Below are positions 52,307-62,522 of a DNA stretch of 64,000 nt, in pieces. Both the position numbers and the translations under genes were made by a program. Every line of letters begins with the position of its first letter. Positions within the stretch are counted from its first letter, which is position 1. The notes under the pieces are model-generated. The model was not told the origin of the DNA and ran no database searches. It saw nothing but the letters and a program-made list of their open reading frames with translations. Origin of the DNA: Hyphomonadaceae bacterium (lineage in GTDB: Bacteria; Pseudomonadota; Alphaproteobacteria; Rhizobiales; Hyphomicrobiaceae); contig JAIEQJ010000005.1 in assembly GCA_019747815.1 (NCBI GenBank), positions 62,001 through 126,000 on the forward strand, written 5' to 3'.

Positions 52307-53263
52307 ATGCACGGAGCGTATGGCCGCACCTGGGCGGCGCTGCTGGCGGGCTGTATTGCCATCTGGACGGCCGTGTCTCCGGCCGCGGCCGACCTTAGTG
52401 TCGTTGTGACAATCAAGCCCCTGCACGCCCTGGTGAGCCAGGTGATGGCCGGGGCGGGCACCCCCGAGCTGCTCGTGAAGGGATCGGCCTCGCCGCATAC
52501 GTATGCTCTCAAACCTTCCGATGCCTCCAGGCTCAGCCAGGCCGATGTTTTTTTCCGCATGTCCGAGGCGATGGAGCCATTTACGGTCAAGGTCGCAAAG
52601 TCGCTGCCGAAGCACGTACAGGTTGTTACATTACAAAATGCCCGTGGTTTGAAGCTCTATCCGCGTCGGACTAGCGCCACGTTCGACGACGACCATGACC
52701 ACGCCGACGGCAGCGATCACGATCATGGTCATGGCCAAGCCCTCACGGACAGTCACGCATGGCTCGATCCCATCAACGCCAAGGCCATGGTGGACCGGAT
52801 CGCCCAGGTTCTGAGTGAGAAGGAGCCTTCTCGAGCGGCCCTGTTCAATGCAAATGCCGCAGCCCTGAAGACCAAGCTCGACGCGCTGTCCGCCGAGCTG
52901 GCGCGTGACCTGACGCCTGTCGCCGGCAGGCCCTACGTCGTCTTTCACGACGCGCTGCAGTACTTCGAGCGCCGCTACAAGTTGCGCGTGGCCGGCTCCG
53001 TCTCGGTGAGCCCGGAGGTGCCGCCCAGTGCTAAGCGGCTATCTGAGCTGCGCAAGAAGATTGCCTCCCTGGGCGCCGTGTGTGTGTTTGCCGAGCCGCA
53101 ATTCGACACGCGCCTGGTCGATAATCTTGTCGAAGGCACGCGCGCGCGCACCGGCACGATCGACCCGGAGGGCAGCAGGATCGAGCCGGGCCTCGATCTC
53201 TATTTCACGCTGCTGCGCAACTTGGCGCAGGATCTCAAGGGCTGCCTCAGCCCGCCGGCCTGA
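52307..53263 (+). CDS. znuA: ZnuA-type zinc ABC transporter substrate-binding protein
   Basis: A 318-residue periplasmic protein with a signal peptide (residues 1-28, ending AAA-D). Zn ligands align with E. coli ZnuA: H64 (SPHTYALKPSD), H150 (DSHAWLDP), H in VVFHDALQYFE, and D in AEPQFDTR. The loop at 127-143 is rich in His and Asp (DDDHDHADGSDHDHGHG). Start 52307 follows AAGGAG at eight bases. ZnuB and ZnuC are not in the window. It diverges from the DUF1007-NicO pair, consistent with a shared metal role. Confidence 0.88.
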   Translation: MHGAYGRTWAALLAGCIAIWTAVSPAAADLSVVVTIKPLHALVSQVMAGAGTPELLVKGSASPHTYALKPSDASRLSQADVFFRMSEAMEPFTVKVAKSLPKHVQVVTLQNARGLKLYPRRTSATFDDDHDHADGSDHDHGHGQALTDSHAWLDPINAKAMVDRIAQVLSEKEPSRAALFNANAAALKTKLDALSAELARDLTPVAGRPYVVFHDALQYFERRYKLRVAGSVSVSPEVPPSAKRLSELRKKIASLGAVCVFAEPQFDTRLVDNLVEGTRARTGTIDPEGSRIEPGLDLYFTLLRNLAQDLKGCLSPPA

Positions 53264-53288
53264 GCCGGCTCGCGTGGCGCATCGAGCG

Positions 53289-54545
53289 CTATCCGTCTTG
53301 GCGCCCCATCGGCAGCACAACCCTGATCCGGCTCGGCCGCTCGGGCGTGCCGACCCAGAGCGCCTCCCCGCCGTGCTGGCGAGCGATCTGTCTGACCAAG
53401 GTCAAGCCGAGCCCTGTACCTGAGGAGGCATGATCGCCCAGGATGCGGAAGAACGGCGAGAAGACCCGCTCACGCTCGCTGGCTGCAACGCCCGCGCCAT
53501 GATCGCTGACGGTGATTGTACCCTGCGCCCCCGCGCGCCCGACCTCGACCTCGATCGGCGGCTTTCCGTGGCGCTCGGCATTCTCGATGAGGTTGCGCGT
53601 CATACGGCGCAGGAGCGCCCGGTCGCCCCGTACGACGACAGGTTCTCCGCCGACCGAGCACAGGTCGTAGCGGATGCCTTCTTCGGCTGCGAGTGCTAGC
53701 AAATCGACCTCCTCGCGCTGATCCAGCCCTTTCACCGCGTCGAGGCGGCTGGAGAGGAGGATCTCGTCGATGAGCTGATCGAGCTCGGCAATGTCCCTCT
53801 CGAGCTCGCGTTTGCGCTTGGGATCGGCCGTCTCCTTCAGAAACTCGACGCCGAGCCGGATGCGCGAGAGCGGCGTTCTGAGCTCGTGCGAGGCATTGGC
53901 CAGCAGCAGCTTGTGCGATCCCACCAGCTCCTCGATGCGCGCAGCGGCACAATTGAAGCTTTCCGCCAACCGTGCCACTTCGTCCTTGCCTTCGATCTTC
54001 ACGCGTGCCGCGAGATCGCCGGCGCCGAGCTGTTCGACGCCGGCCTGCAGCCGCTCCAGTCGGCGCGTAAGCCGGCGCACGAGCGGATAGGCACAGATGG
54101 CCACTGCCACCGCGATGCCGCCGAGGAAGCCGATGATGCTGAGCAGCGGCGGTCCGCGCCGGCCAGGTATGCGTGCCACCACCCAGCGATCGTCGGGTAG
54201 ACGGACGGCCCAGGCTGGACCTCCGGCGCCGTAAAGCCAGCCGCCACTCTCGCGCTGCGGGCGTGGCACCGCACGTCCGGCTGCAGCGATCCGCTGATGC
54301 TTGCTGTCGAAGAGGGCAATGTCGATCTTCAGGCGATTGTGCAGGCGGTCGATGGCCTGCTGTTGCGCAGCCACGCCATGATCGGCGGAGGGCAGGAGCG
54401 TTGCCACCATCTCGCCCGCCATCTCGAACGCCTCCTCGGTGGCGGCCGGCTTGGGGGCAAAGCGCCACATGATTCCGCCGAACAGCACGACCAGAACGAG
54501 AGCGGCCACGATTGCCAGATAGAATTGGCGGTAGAGGCGGCGCAT
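53289..54545 (-). CDS. Sensor histidine kinase
   Basis: A 418-residue inner-membrane kinase: TM1 at 8-29, a periplasmic domain of about 105 residues, TM2 at 134-155, HAMP to about 209, phospho-acceptor H220 in ASHELRTPLS, and N, G1 and G2 boxes (NLIENAERHG, DHGAGV, GTGLGLTLV). The periplasmic part resembles CpxA/BaeS-type envelope sensors. It forms a pair with the response regulator seven bases upstream. Signal unknown. Confidence 0.88.
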   Translation of the reverse strand: MRRLYRQFYLAIVAALVLVVLFGGIMWRFAPKPAATEEAFEMAGEMVATLLPSADHGVAAQQQAIDRLHNRLKIDIALFDSKHQRIAAAGRAVPRPQRESGGWLYGAGGPAWAVRLPDDRWVVARIPGRRGPPLLSIIGFLGGIAVAVAICAYPLVRRLTRRLERLQAGVEQLGAGDLAARVKIEGKDEVARLAESFNCAAARIEELVGSHKLLLANASHELRTPLSRIRLGVEFLKETADPKRKRELERDIAELDQLIDEILLSSRLDAVKGLDQREEVDLLALAAEEGIRYDLCSVGGEPVVVRGDRALLRRMTRNLIENAERHGKPPIEVEVGRAGAQGTITVSDHGAGVAASERERVFSPFFRILGDHASSGTGLGLTLVRQIARQHGGEALWVGTPERPSRIRVVLPMGRQDG

Positions 54546-54551
54546 CGCGGA

Positions 54552-55238
54552 TCAGTCCTGCGCCTTGGCGAAGACGTATCCCGCACCCCGAACGGTAATG
54601 ATGCGCCGCGGTTTTTTGGCGTCGTCCTCGATCGCCGCTCGAATGCGCGAGATGTGCACATCGATTGAGCGGTCGAAGGCTTCTAGGGGCTGCGCCTTGA
54701 GAAGGTCCATGAGTGTGTCGCGCGACATCACGCGGCCGGCGTGCTCCGCCAGCACGAGCAGAAGCTCGAACTGATAGGACGTCAGCGGCCGCGCCCCGCC
54801 GTCCAGGCGGGTCTCGCGCGCATCCCGATCGATCTCCAGCCGGCCGAACCGCAGCACGTCACTTTTTCGGTCGCCCTTGCTGCGTCGCAGGATCGCCCTG
54901 AGACGGGCGAGCAGCTCGCGCGGCTCGAAGGGTTTCGGCAGGTAGTCGTCGGCTCCCAACTCCAGGCCCACCACGCGATCCATGGCATCGCCACGCGCCG
55001 TCAGCATCAAGATCGGCGTCGCTGCACGCGCTCGGATCTGGCTGCAGACGGTTAGACCGTCCATGTCCGGCAGCATGAGGTCCAGCACGACCGCATCGAA
55101 GGCCTCGCGTGCGTGAAGCGTCAGGCCGGCCGTTCCATTGGGCGCGCGTGTCACGCGGAACCCCGCTCCGTCGAGATAGTCGCGGACCATCTCGGCGAGG
55201 CGGGTGTCGTCTTCAATCAGGAGGATACGGTCGGTCAC
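54552..55238 (-). CDS. OmpR-family response regulator
   Basis: A 228-residue two-domain regulator: receiver domain with phospho-acceptor D53 (VVLDLMLP) and K in the LPKPFEP loop, then a winged-helix DNA-binding domain (RPLTSYQFELLLVLAEHAG and the RSIDVHISRIRAAIEDD recognition segment). It starts the two-gene operon with the kinase. Targets may include the Spy-like gene nearby, which lies 600 bases upstream on the same strand (inference). Confidence 0.9.
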   Translation of the reverse strand: MTDRILLIEDDTRLAEMVRDYLDGAGFRVTRAPNGTAGLTLHAREAFDAVVLDLMLPDMDGLTVCSQIRARAATPILMLTARGDAMDRVVGLELGADDYLPKPFEPRELLARLRAILRRSKGDRKSDVLRFGRLEIDRDARETRLDGGARPLTSYQFELLLVLAEHAGRVMSRDTLMDLLKAQPLEAFDRSIDVHISRIRAAIEDDAKKPRRIITVRGAGYVFAKAQD

Positions 55239-55320
55239 GGGGGCATTCTAACCGCGATGCCGCCGGGCCTGCCAGCCATCGATCGACAGGCAAGCGGAGG
55301 ATGCCAGGGCCGCGCCAGCG

Positions 55321-55758
55321 TCAGATCCACCGGCGCGTTCCCCGTCTGTAGGCCGCATAATCTTCTCCAAACTTGCGCTCGAGCGCGCGTTCCTCGAAGG
55401 CGGTGTACCAGCGATCGGCTGTGATCGCGAACAGGGCGACGGCCAGGAACGGCGTTGCGGTGCCAAGAAGAACGGCACCGGCGAGCAGCAGCACAAACCC
55501 GAGGTACATCGGGTTCCTGGTCCGCCGGAACAACCAGTCAGTGACGAGCGCACCCGGTTCATTGAAGGTCCTGATGTTGGTGCCGACATGGCCGAAGGGC
55601 CGCGCCCCTGCCAAGGTGACGAGCAGCCCCGCCGCCGCCAGCACCATGCCGGCCAGATTGTACGGATAGCTCACAACCACCGGGTCCGGGGCAGCAAAGC
55701 GAAGCACGATCATCGCCACGAGCAGGATCAGCACGAGAATGGGAGGCAGCAGGCGCAT
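55321..55758 (-). CDS. Isoprenylcysteine carboxyl methyltransferase-family membrane protein
   Basis: A 145-residue membrane protein with four or five helices. The conserved part GHVGTNIRTF, LVTDWLFRRTRNPMYLGFVLL and the C-terminal FEERALERKFGEDYAAYRRGTRRWI-like end are those of the ICMT/PEMT membrane methyltransferase group. Such proteins methylate small amphiphiles, the substrate unknown here. ATG 55758 follows GGGAG; a second in-frame start is upstream. Confidence 0.82.
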   Translation of the reverse strand: MRLLPPILVLILLVAMIVLRFAAPDPVVVSYPYNLAGMVLAAAGLLVTLAGARPFGHVGTNIRTFNEPGALVTDWLFRRTRNPMYLGFVLLLAGAVLLGTATPFLAVALFAITADRWYTAFEERALERKFGEDYAAYRRGTRRWI

Positions 55759-55835
55759 GGTGATTGCTCCCGATGACAGCACGGCGCAGAGCCTTTGATC
55801 CCTACGCCGGTCTGTTGCAGTTATGCGCTATGGCC

Positions 55836-56408
55836 CTAACCGCGATGCCACCCCCGCCAGTAGCCCCTTCGCCGCTCAAGGAATTCGCTGATCTTCCGGC
55901 GCTGGTCTGGTGTCAGCACCTCCGATACGTCCGCCAGCGCCTGTGCGAAGCGTTTGCTCGCCGCGTCGGCCAACGCCATCTGCTCGACCCGGAACGCCTC
56001 GATGGCTGCGCGGTCGATGTTGGGCTGGGTCAGCAGGGCCGAAGCGCGTTGGCGCGCTGCCTGAGCCTTCTCGCGCAGGGGTAGCAGGTCTTTAAGTGCG
56101 GCCTTGGCAATGGAGCGTAGCTTCTCCTGCTGCTCGTTCGTGGCGTCGAGCTCGATCGCCACGTGCCTGATTCCGCGGTCAGTCCGATCCTCGATCTCGG
56201 CTGGCGTCAGGGGCCCGCGCATGAAGCCCGGTCCGTGCCAATAGCCCGGACCAAAGCCGCCCTGGGTGATTGCGCGCGTGGTCAATGCACCGGTAAATGC
56301 GGCCGCCAGCGCGATCGTGGTCATGAACAGCCAGCCCCTGCCGCGACGGCGTGGGGCGGGTGGTTGCCCGCCGTTCACGGGGGCAGCGTGATTGGGAACG
56401 TCGCTCAC
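55836..56408 (-). CDS. Spy/CpxP-like periplasmic heavy-metal sensor
   Basis: A 190-residue protein with a membrane segment near residues 27-45 (WLFMTTIALAAAFTGAL) and a helical periplasmic part with two LTxxQ-like repeats: ATNEQQEKLRSIAKA and VLTPDQRRKISEFLERRR. It fits the periplasmic heavy-metal-sensor/Spy group. The GTG at 56408 is chosen because AAGGAGAG lies four bases before it; ATG candidates further upstream encode no conserved sequence. It probably works with the two-component system nearby. Confidence 0.77.
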   Translation of the reverse strand: MSDVPNHAAPVNGGQPPAPRRRGRGWLFMTTIALAAAFTGALTTRAITQGGFGPGYWHGPGFMRGPLTPAEIEDRTDRGIRHVAIELDATNEQQEKLRSIAKAALKDLLPLREKAQAARQRASALLTQPNIDRAAIEAFRVEQMALADAASKRFAQALADVSEVLTPDQRRKISEFLERRRGYWRGWHRG

Positions 56409-56541
56409 TTGGCTCTCCTTCGATTGCCATCTGCTGGGGTGTTGCCAGCACGTTCCCAATCTGGGAGGCGTCGGTTTCGCGCCCGTCTCACCCAAGTAAA
56501 GTTTTGTAAAGGGCGAGACCGCAGCGTCTGGCCCGGAGCCG

Positions 56542-57681
56542 CTAAGGCATCGTTTTGGGTCGCGCGGCCATCGCGTCGTTGTGTTCGCCGAGCGTTGGCG
56601 CGCGCGTGTGGATGGCGGGTCGCTTGCCGTCGATCGAAAGGGGCAGGCCCATAAGATCAAGCCCGATCTCTGGTACCGGCTGAACCATGTGGAGAGCGAC
56701 AGTCTGCGGGTGGGCTTTGAGGTGGCTGATGTCGTTGATGGCAGCGCTCGGCACGCCGACCTTATCGAGGTGATTGACCCACTCCGCCGTGGTGCGCGTG
56801 CGCATGATTTCGCTCACCATCGGGATCAGTAGGCGCTTGTTCATGACGCGATCAGCATTGGTCTTGAAACGCGCGTCCTGTGTCCACTGTGGATTCTCCA
56901 CAGCGGTCGCAAACTTCGCGAACAGCCGATCGTTGGCAGCCGCGACGATAATCTGCCCGTCCGCCGTATCGAAGGCCTGAAAGATCACAACTGCCGCACT
57001 GCCGCTCGGATGCCGTTTCGGCAGCTCGCCGCTCGCCTGGTAGCGGGCGAAGTGCACCGTGAGCAGGCCCAGTGCCGTTTCGAACAACGATGCGTCCACC
57101 ATGCACCCCCTGCCGGTGTTCTGGCGCTGGTAGAGCGCCGTGAGGCAGCCGAGCGCCGCCCACACCGCACTGCCGAGATCCAGCGCCGAGACGCCGATGC
57201 GTGTGCCCGCCCGGTCCGGGTAGCCGTTGATCGAGAACAGGCCAGAAAACGCCTGCACCATGGGCTCGTAGCCCGGGTGCCGTTGCATGGGTCCCGTGGG
57301 ACCGAACGCCGACACCGAGCAATAGACGAGGCGCGGATTGGCGTGCATCAGCGCCTCGCTTCCGAGGCCGAGCTCCTCCATGACGCCTGGCCGCAAGTTG
57401 TGCACCAGCACGTCGCAGCTGCTGACGTAGTCCTGCACCCAGGCGATCTGCGCGGCGTCCTTCAAGTCGATGGTGATGCCGCGCTTGTTGACGTTCAATG
57501 CCTGAAAGACTGCGGATGTGCCGCGCCAGAACGGCGGCCCCCAGCCGCGCGCGTCGTCGCCGCTCCCGGGACGTTCAATTTTCAGCACGTCAGCGCCGAG
57601 CATCGCCAGGATGTACCCGGCATAGGGACCTGCAATGTTGTTGGCGAACTCGACGACTTTCACGCCGGCCAGCGGCAGCAT
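56542..57681 (-). CDS. Family III CoA-transferase (CaiB/BaiF type)
   Basis: A 379-residue enzyme of the formyl-CoA-transferase/carnitine-CoA-transferase family, moving CoA between organic acids. Catalytic aspartate is D168 (SALDLGSAVW), with the usual GPYAGYILAMLGADVLKIERP N-terminus and the VHNLRPGVMEELGL segment. Substrate unknown. It stands alone between the Spy-like gene and prfC on the minus strand. Confidence 0.88.
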   Translation of the reverse strand: MLPLAGVKVVEFANNIAGPYAGYILAMLGADVLKIERPGSGDDARGWGPPFWRGTSAVFQALNVNKRGITIDLKDAAQIAWVQDYVSSCDVLVHNLRPGVMEELGLGSEALMHANPRLVYCSVSAFGPTGPMQRHPGYEPMVQAFSGLFSINGYPDRAGTRIGVSALDLGSAVWAALGCLTALYQRQNTGRGCMVDASLFETALGLLTVHFARYQASGELPKRHPSGSAAVVIFQAFDTADGQIIVAAANDRLFAKFATAVENPQWTQDARFKTNADRVMNKRLLIPMVSEIMRTRTTAEWVNHLDKVGVPSAAINDISHLKAHPQTVALHMVQPVPEIGLDLMGLPLSIDGKRPAIHTRAPTLGEHNDAMAARPKTMP

Positions 57682-57748
57682 GGCGTTTCCCCTTGTTCAT
57701 CATCTTGGCTTTCTGGAGACAGGTGTAGCCGATGGGCGCCGCCCATGT

Positions 57749-57780
57749 CATCTCAACCCAGCGCCATCTCAACCCAGCGC
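57749..57780. repeat. 16-bp tandem repeat (two copies plus start of a third)
   Basis: CATCTCAACCCAGCGC occurs at 57749-57764 and 57765-57780, with CATCTC again at 57781-57786. It lies in the 177-base gap between the CoA-transferase start and the prfC stop. The copies are identical. No function is evident; it may be a slippage product or part of an untranscribed spacer. Confidence 0.85.
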
Positions 57781-57858
57781 CATCTCGGTCCGGTGTGGTC
57801 GAGCCTCGACCCGCAAGCCCGCTCGCGGTTCGGTGGGGCTTGCTGCGAGGGCTTCCTG

Positions 57859-59505
57859 CTAGACCGTCGTCGTCTTGATGTCGACGAACTTGATCTCGGG
57901 ATTGCGGTCGGCGGTCCAGGACAGGTTGAACGCCGAGGTCGCGAGGAACACCTGCGCGCCGTCGAGATCGGTGGCGATGGCCGACCGGTTCTTCTCGATG
58001 AAGCGCGACAGCGCGGCGGAGTCATCGGAGGTAATCCAGCGCACGGTATCGCACGGGGCGGGGTCGAAGCCCGTCTGCAGGCCGTACTCGTGCTTGAGCC
58101 GGTCGGCTAGCACGTCGAGCTGTAACGCGCCGATGACACCGACGATGGGCTGCGTGCCGTCGAGCGGGCTGAAGAGCTGGACCACACCCTCCTCCGCCAT
58201 CTCGCGCAAGGCTTCCTTAAGCTTCTTGGCGCGGATGGCATCCTCAAGCCGAATGCGGCGCAGTATTTCAGGCGCGAAGCTCGGAATGCCCAGGAAGGTG
58301 ATGTCTTCGCCCTCGGTCACCGCATCGCCGATCCTGAGCGCGCCGCGGTTAGGAATGCCGACCACGTCGCCGGCGTAGGCTTCTTCCGCCAGCGAACGGT
58401 CCTGGGCAAAGAAGAACTGCGGCGCGGCGAGCGCTATGGTCTTCCCCGTGCGCACCACCTTCACCTTCATGCCGCGCGTGAGCTTGCCGGAGCACACGCG
58501 CATGAAAGCGATGCGATCGCGATGGTTCGGGTCCATGTTCGCCTGGATCTTGAAGACGATCCCCGTCATGGCCTTTTCCGTTGCCTCCACGGTTCGGGTG
58601 GCGGCCTTCTGGTTGCGCGGGGGCGGGGCGTGCGCAATCAGCGCCTCCAGGATGTCGCGCACGCCGAAGTTCTTGAGCGCGCTGCCGAAGAATACAGGTG
58701 TGAGCGTGCCGTCGCGGAATTTCTCAAGGTCGAACTTGCCGCAGGCCGTTTCCACGAGTGCGATCTCGTCGCGAAAGGCTGCGGCGCCGTCTGCTTCGAG
58801 CAACGCCTCGAATACGGGGTCAGCTGGACCGGACACAGGTTGGCCCTCCGGCTCCTGCTCGACGCGGCGGATGCGGGGTTGCACGAGATCATAGGTCCCC
58901 TTGAAGTCGCGACCCCGGCCGACAGGCCAGACCATCGGTGCCGTCTGCAGCGCCAGTGTGCTCTCGATCTCGTCCAGCAGCTCAAGTGGGTCGCGGCTTT
59001 CGCGATCCATCTTATTGACGAAGGTGATGATGGGGATGTCGCGCAGGCGGCAGATCTCGAACAGCTTGCGTGTGCGCGCCTCGATGCCGCGGGCAGCGTC
59101 AATCACCATGATCGCGGAATCGACTGCAGTCAGCGTGCGGTAGGTGTGGTCGGAGAAGTCCTCATGGCCCGGCGTGTCGAGCAGGTTGAAGACGGCACCG
59201 CCGTATTCGAAGGTCATCACCGACGTGACCACGGAAATGCCGCGCGCCCGTTCGATCGCCATCCAGTCCGAGCGGGTGTTGCGTCCGTCGCGCTTGGCTT
59301 TGACCTGGCCAGCGAGCTGGATGGCACCGCCGAACAGCAGCAGCTTCTCGGTCAATGTGGTCTTGCCGGCGTCCGGGTGAGAGATGATGGCAAACGTGCG
59401 GCGGCGCGCGATCTGCTGGGCGAGCGCATCGCTGGGGCTTGGCGCCCTTGCCGAGCCGCCGGCGTGCGGTAGGGTGGCCTCTTGGATTTGCGTCGTGTCG
59501 TCCAT
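57859..59505 (-). CDS. prfC: Peptide chain release factor 3
   Basis: A 548-residue GTPase that recycles RF1 and RF2 from the ribosome after termination. G-domain motifs: SHPDAGKTT (G1), DTPGHEDFSDHT (G3), FVNKMDRESRD (G4). The following domain structure and length match RF3, not EF-G. The first ~25 residues are extra, so a downstream methionine is possible as the real start. Confidence 0.93.
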   Translation of the reverse strand: MDDTTQIQEATLPHAGGSARAPSPSDALAQQIARRRTFAIISHPDAGKTTLTEKLLLFGGAIQLAGQVKAKRDGRNTRSDWMAIERARGISVVTSVMTFEYGGAVFNLLDTPGHEDFSDHTYRTLTAVDSAIMVIDAARGIEARTRKLFEICRLRDIPIITFVNKMDRESRDPLELLDEIESTLALQTAPMVWPVGRGRDFKGTYDLVQPRIRRVEQEPEGQPVSGPADPVFEALLEADGAAAFRDEIALVETACGKFDLEKFRDGTLTPVFFGSALKNFGVRDILEALIAHAPPPRNQKAATRTVEATEKAMTGIVFKIQANMDPNHRDRIAFMRVCSGKLTRGMKVKVVRTGKTIALAAPQFFFAQDRSLAEEAYAGDVVGIPNRGALRIGDAVTEGEDITFLGIPSFAPEILRRIRLEDAIRAKKLKEALREMAEEGVVQLFSPLDGTQPIVGVIGALQLDVLADRLKHEYGLQTGFDPAPCDTVRWITSDDSAALSRFIEKNRSAIATDLDGAQVFLATSAFNLSWTADRNPEIKFVDIKTTTV

Positions 59506-59649
59506 ATCAGGTCTTCGGTGTGGCGAGGCGCCCGTATAGCACTGTTTGCCATGCGCTGCGCAAGGAGACCTTGTCGCGGCCTTGGCGCAGCTCCAGACCG
59601 TGCAGGGAAATTCCCCGCAATAGTCATCCGGGCCCTCCAGCGGGCCGGG

Positions 59650-61950
59650 CTACTTGCGCTCCTGCGCCCGGCGCATAGCGGCGGCGAGTGCGCTTTCCGC
59701 CGGCGGTCCGGATGAGCGCTGCGGCGGCGGGGGCGCGCTGCTGCGCAGGCTTGATGGTGCCCGGTCTTGGCCGCGCGCAGACCGGTCGATGGCGCCGGAC
59801 TTCATGGTGAGGCCGATGCGCTTGCGGGCGACGTCCACCTCCTTCACGCGCACTTTGACTACATCGCCGGCCTTGACCACGTCGCGCGGGTCTTTGACGA
59901 AGTGATCGGCAAGTTCGGAAATATGCACCAGGCCGTCCTGATGCACGCCGACATCCACGAATGCGCCGAACGCCGCCACGTTGGTGACGACGCCCTCAAG
60001 CTGCATGCCAGGCTCCAGGTCGGTGATTTTCTCCACCCCCTCCCGGAAAGTGGCGGTCTTGAACTCCGGGCGCGGGTCGCGGCCGGGTTTCTCCAACTCG
60101 GCGATGATGTCGGTAACGGTGGGGACGCCGAACGTATCGTCGGCGAACTGCGCCGGCTTGAGCAATTTAAGGAACGCCTTGTCGCCAATGATCGACTTCA
60201 GCGGGCGATTGGTCGCGACCGAAATCTTCTCCACCACGGGGTAGGCCTCCGGGTGCACGGCAGAGGCATCAAGCGGGTTCTTGCCGTTCATGATGCGCAG
60301 GAATCCGGCCGCCTGCTCGAAAGCCTTTGGTCCGAGGCGCGGCACCTTCTTGAGCGCACTGCGCGATTTGAAGGCCCCGTTCTCGTCGCGAAAGGCTAAG
60401 ATGTTGGAGGCGAGCGTCTGATTGAGGCCGGAGACGCGTGCCAGCAACGGCGCGGATGCGGTGTTGACGTCGACGCCAACTGAGTTGACGCAATCCTCCA
60501 CCACAGCGTCGAGTGATCTGGCGAGACCCGTCTGGTCCACGTCGTGCTGGTACTGGCCGACGCCGATCGCCTTGGGCTCGATCTTCACGAGTTCGGCGAG
60601 CGGGTCCTGCAGGCGGCGGGCGATGGACACCGCGCCGCGCAGACTGACATCAAGATCGGGAAACTCCGTGGCCGCCAGCTCGGAGGCAGAATAGACCGAC
60701 GCGCCGGCTTCCGACACCATCACCCTGGTCAGCGTCAATTGCGGCATCTTGGTCATCAGCTCGCTGACCAGCTTGTCGGTCTCGCGGCTGGCCGTGCCGT
60801 TGCCGACGCTGACCAGGTCTACCTTGTGTTTCAGGCACAGCGCTGCCAGCGTTGCCAGCGAGCCCTGCCAGTCGCGCTTGGGCTCGTGCGGGTAGATGGT
60901 CGCGGTATCGACCAGCTTGCCGGTCTGATCCACAACAGCGACCTTGACGCCGGTGCGGATGCCGGGATCGAGGCCCATGGTGACGCGCGGGCCGGCCGGG
61001 GCGGCGAGCAGCAGGTCCTTCAGGTTCTTGGAAAAGACCGCAATAGCCTCGGTGTCGGCGCGCTCCTTGAGCCGGGCGAGCAGGTCTGCATTGAGCGCGC
61101 TGGCCAGCCGCGCCTTCCAGGCCAGTCTGGCGGTTTCGGCCAGCCACTTGTCGGCCGGCCGGCCACGTTCGGCAATGCCGAACGCCACCATGATTTTGGC
61201 CTCTGCGGGATGCGGCTTGCCGCCCTCGTGCGGCACGTCGAGGTTAAGGTCGAGCACGCCTTCGTTGCGACCGCGCAGCATGGCAAGCGCGCGATGCGAG
61301 GGCATATCCCTGATGCGCTGACCGAAGTCGAAATAGTCGGAGAACTTCGCGCCCTCCTCGCTCTTGTTCTTCGTGACCTTGGAAGCGAGCACGCCTTCCC
61401 CCCACTCCCACTCGCGCAGCGTGCCCACAAGGGTGGGCTCCTCCGCAATGCGCTCGATCAGGATGTAGCGGGCGCCATCCAGGGCTGTCTTGGCATCGCC
61501 GACGCCCTTGTCTGCAGCAATGAATTTGGCCGCCTCGGCCTCGGGCAGCAGGGCTGGATCTGCGAGCAGCGCATCGGCGAGCGGCTCGAGGCCGGCCTCG
61601 CGCGCGCTCTGAGCCTTGGTGCGGCGCTTGGGGCGGTAGGGTGCGTAAAGGTCTTCCAGCTCGACCTTGGTTTCGGCTGCATAGATCGATCGCGCGAGCT
61701 CGGGCGTGAGTTTGCCCTGTTCTTCGATGCTTTTCAGCACCGTGGCGCGCCGATCTTCCAACTCGCGCAGGTAGCCCAGTCGCTCCTCCAGCTTGCGCAA
61801 TTGCGTATCGTCGAGGCCGCCGGTTTTCTCCTTGCGATAGCGGGCAATGAACGGCACCGTGGACCCTTCACCCAGCAACTCCACGGCTGCGGCAACCTGT
61901 GCGATGCCGACGCCCAGCTCGGTGGCGATGCGCTGATTGATTCCGTCCAT
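59650..61950 (-). CDS. tex: RNA-binding transcription accessory protein Tex
   Basis: A 766-residue cytoplasmic Tex protein: N-terminal helical domain, YqgF-like RNase H fold in the middle ([15 protein letters not shown]), tandem HhH near 495-545 ([15 protein letters not shown] and [18 protein letters not shown]), and a C-terminal S1 RNA-binding domain ([29 protein letters not shown]), followed by a low-complexity tail. Tex is a conserved nucleic-acid-binding factor affecting transcription. Start 61950 is usual for the family. Confidence 0.93.
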   Translation of the reverse strand: MDGINQRIATELGVGIAQVAAAVELLGEGSTVPFIARYRKEKTGGLDDTQLRKLEERLGYLRELEDRRATVLKSIEEQGKLTPELARSIYAAETKVELEDLYAPYRPKRRTKAQSAREAGLEPLADALLADPALLPEAEAAKFIAADKGVGDAKTALDGARYILIERIAEEPTLVGTLREWEWGEGVLASKVTKNKSEEGAKFSDYFDFGQRIRDMPSHRALAMLRGRNEGVLDLNLDVPHEGGKPHPAEAKIMVAFGIAERGRPADKWLAETARLAWKARLASALNADLLARLKERADTEAIAVFSKNLKDLLLAAPAGPRVTMGLDPGIRTGVKVAVVDQTGKLVDTATIYPHEPKRDWQGSLATLAALCLKHKVDLVSVGNGTASRETDKLVSELMTKMPQLTLTRVMVSEAGASVYSASELAATEFPDLDVSLRGAVSIARRLQDPLAELVKIEPKAIGVGQYQHDVDQTGLARSLDAVVEDCVNSVGVDVNTASAPLLARVSGLNQTLASNILAFRDENGAFKSRSALKKVPRLGPKAFEQAAGFLRIMNGKNPLDASAVHPEAYPVVEKISVATNRPLKSIIGDKAFLKLLKPAQFADDTFGVPTVTDIIAELEKPGRDPRPEFKTATFREGVEKITDLEPGMQLEGVVTNVAAFGAFVDVGVHQDGLVHISELADHFVKDPRDVVKAGDVVKVRVKEVDVARKRIGLTMKSGAIDRSARGQDRAPSSLRSSAPPPPQRSSGPPAESALAAAMRRAQERK

Positions 61951-62224
61951 GCTGCCCTTTCACATTGCCTGCTCCAAGCGCCGCTACAATCTCGATTCTC
62001 AAGTGCGTCCGCAACCATGAAAAACTCGCCGTGTGCGCAAGCGAGCGGCGAGCCATGAGCAGCTTGCGGGCGCGGTTGCGCCGGATGTCTCATGGGTGAC
62101 TGACAGCACCCTCTCGAAGCCACATTGTGGCGTTGCCGCATGGCATGCGGCATTCCGGGCAGGCTTCGATTTGAGCTGCTCCCGAAGGCCGCTCCCTTTC
62201 ATGCCGAATAGTAAGGAGACTGTT

Positions 62225-62509
62225 ATGAGGATCAGTAGATTTCATTGTTTGATTCTTGCCGTTTGCCTGTTCGCGCTGGAGGCGACGCCTGCGCTGGCGC
62301 AAAACTGGACCAGGAATTCGGACGGCTCATACACGGCGAACCGTTCTGGCTACGTGACGTTTTCCAGGCCCGGCGACTATGCCATAGGGCGCGACAACGG
62401 AGGCACGAATTTCCGGATCCCGACAAACCCGGGCCCGACGGCTGCAACGCGCGAGTACATCCGCCGAGGCGATACCCTCAGAATAGATAGGCCCTCCTTG
62501 CGGCGCTAA
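62225..62509 (+). CDS. Small exported protein, unknown family
   Basis: A 94-residue protein with a signal peptide (LAVCLFALEATPALA, cut near residue 25) and a mature part of about 70 polar residues (QNWTRNSDGSYTANRSG ... ). AAGGAGA lies five bases before ATG 62225, so expression is well supported. No cysteine or known domain. Its 3' end faces the nitronate monooxygenase with a hairpin between. Confidence 0.65.
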   Translation: MRISRFHCLILAVCLFALEATPALAQNWTRNSDGSYTANRSGYVTFSRPGDYAIGRDNGGTNFRIPTNPGPTAATREYIRRGDTLRIDRPSLRR

Positions 62510-62522
62510 AGCCCGCACAGAT

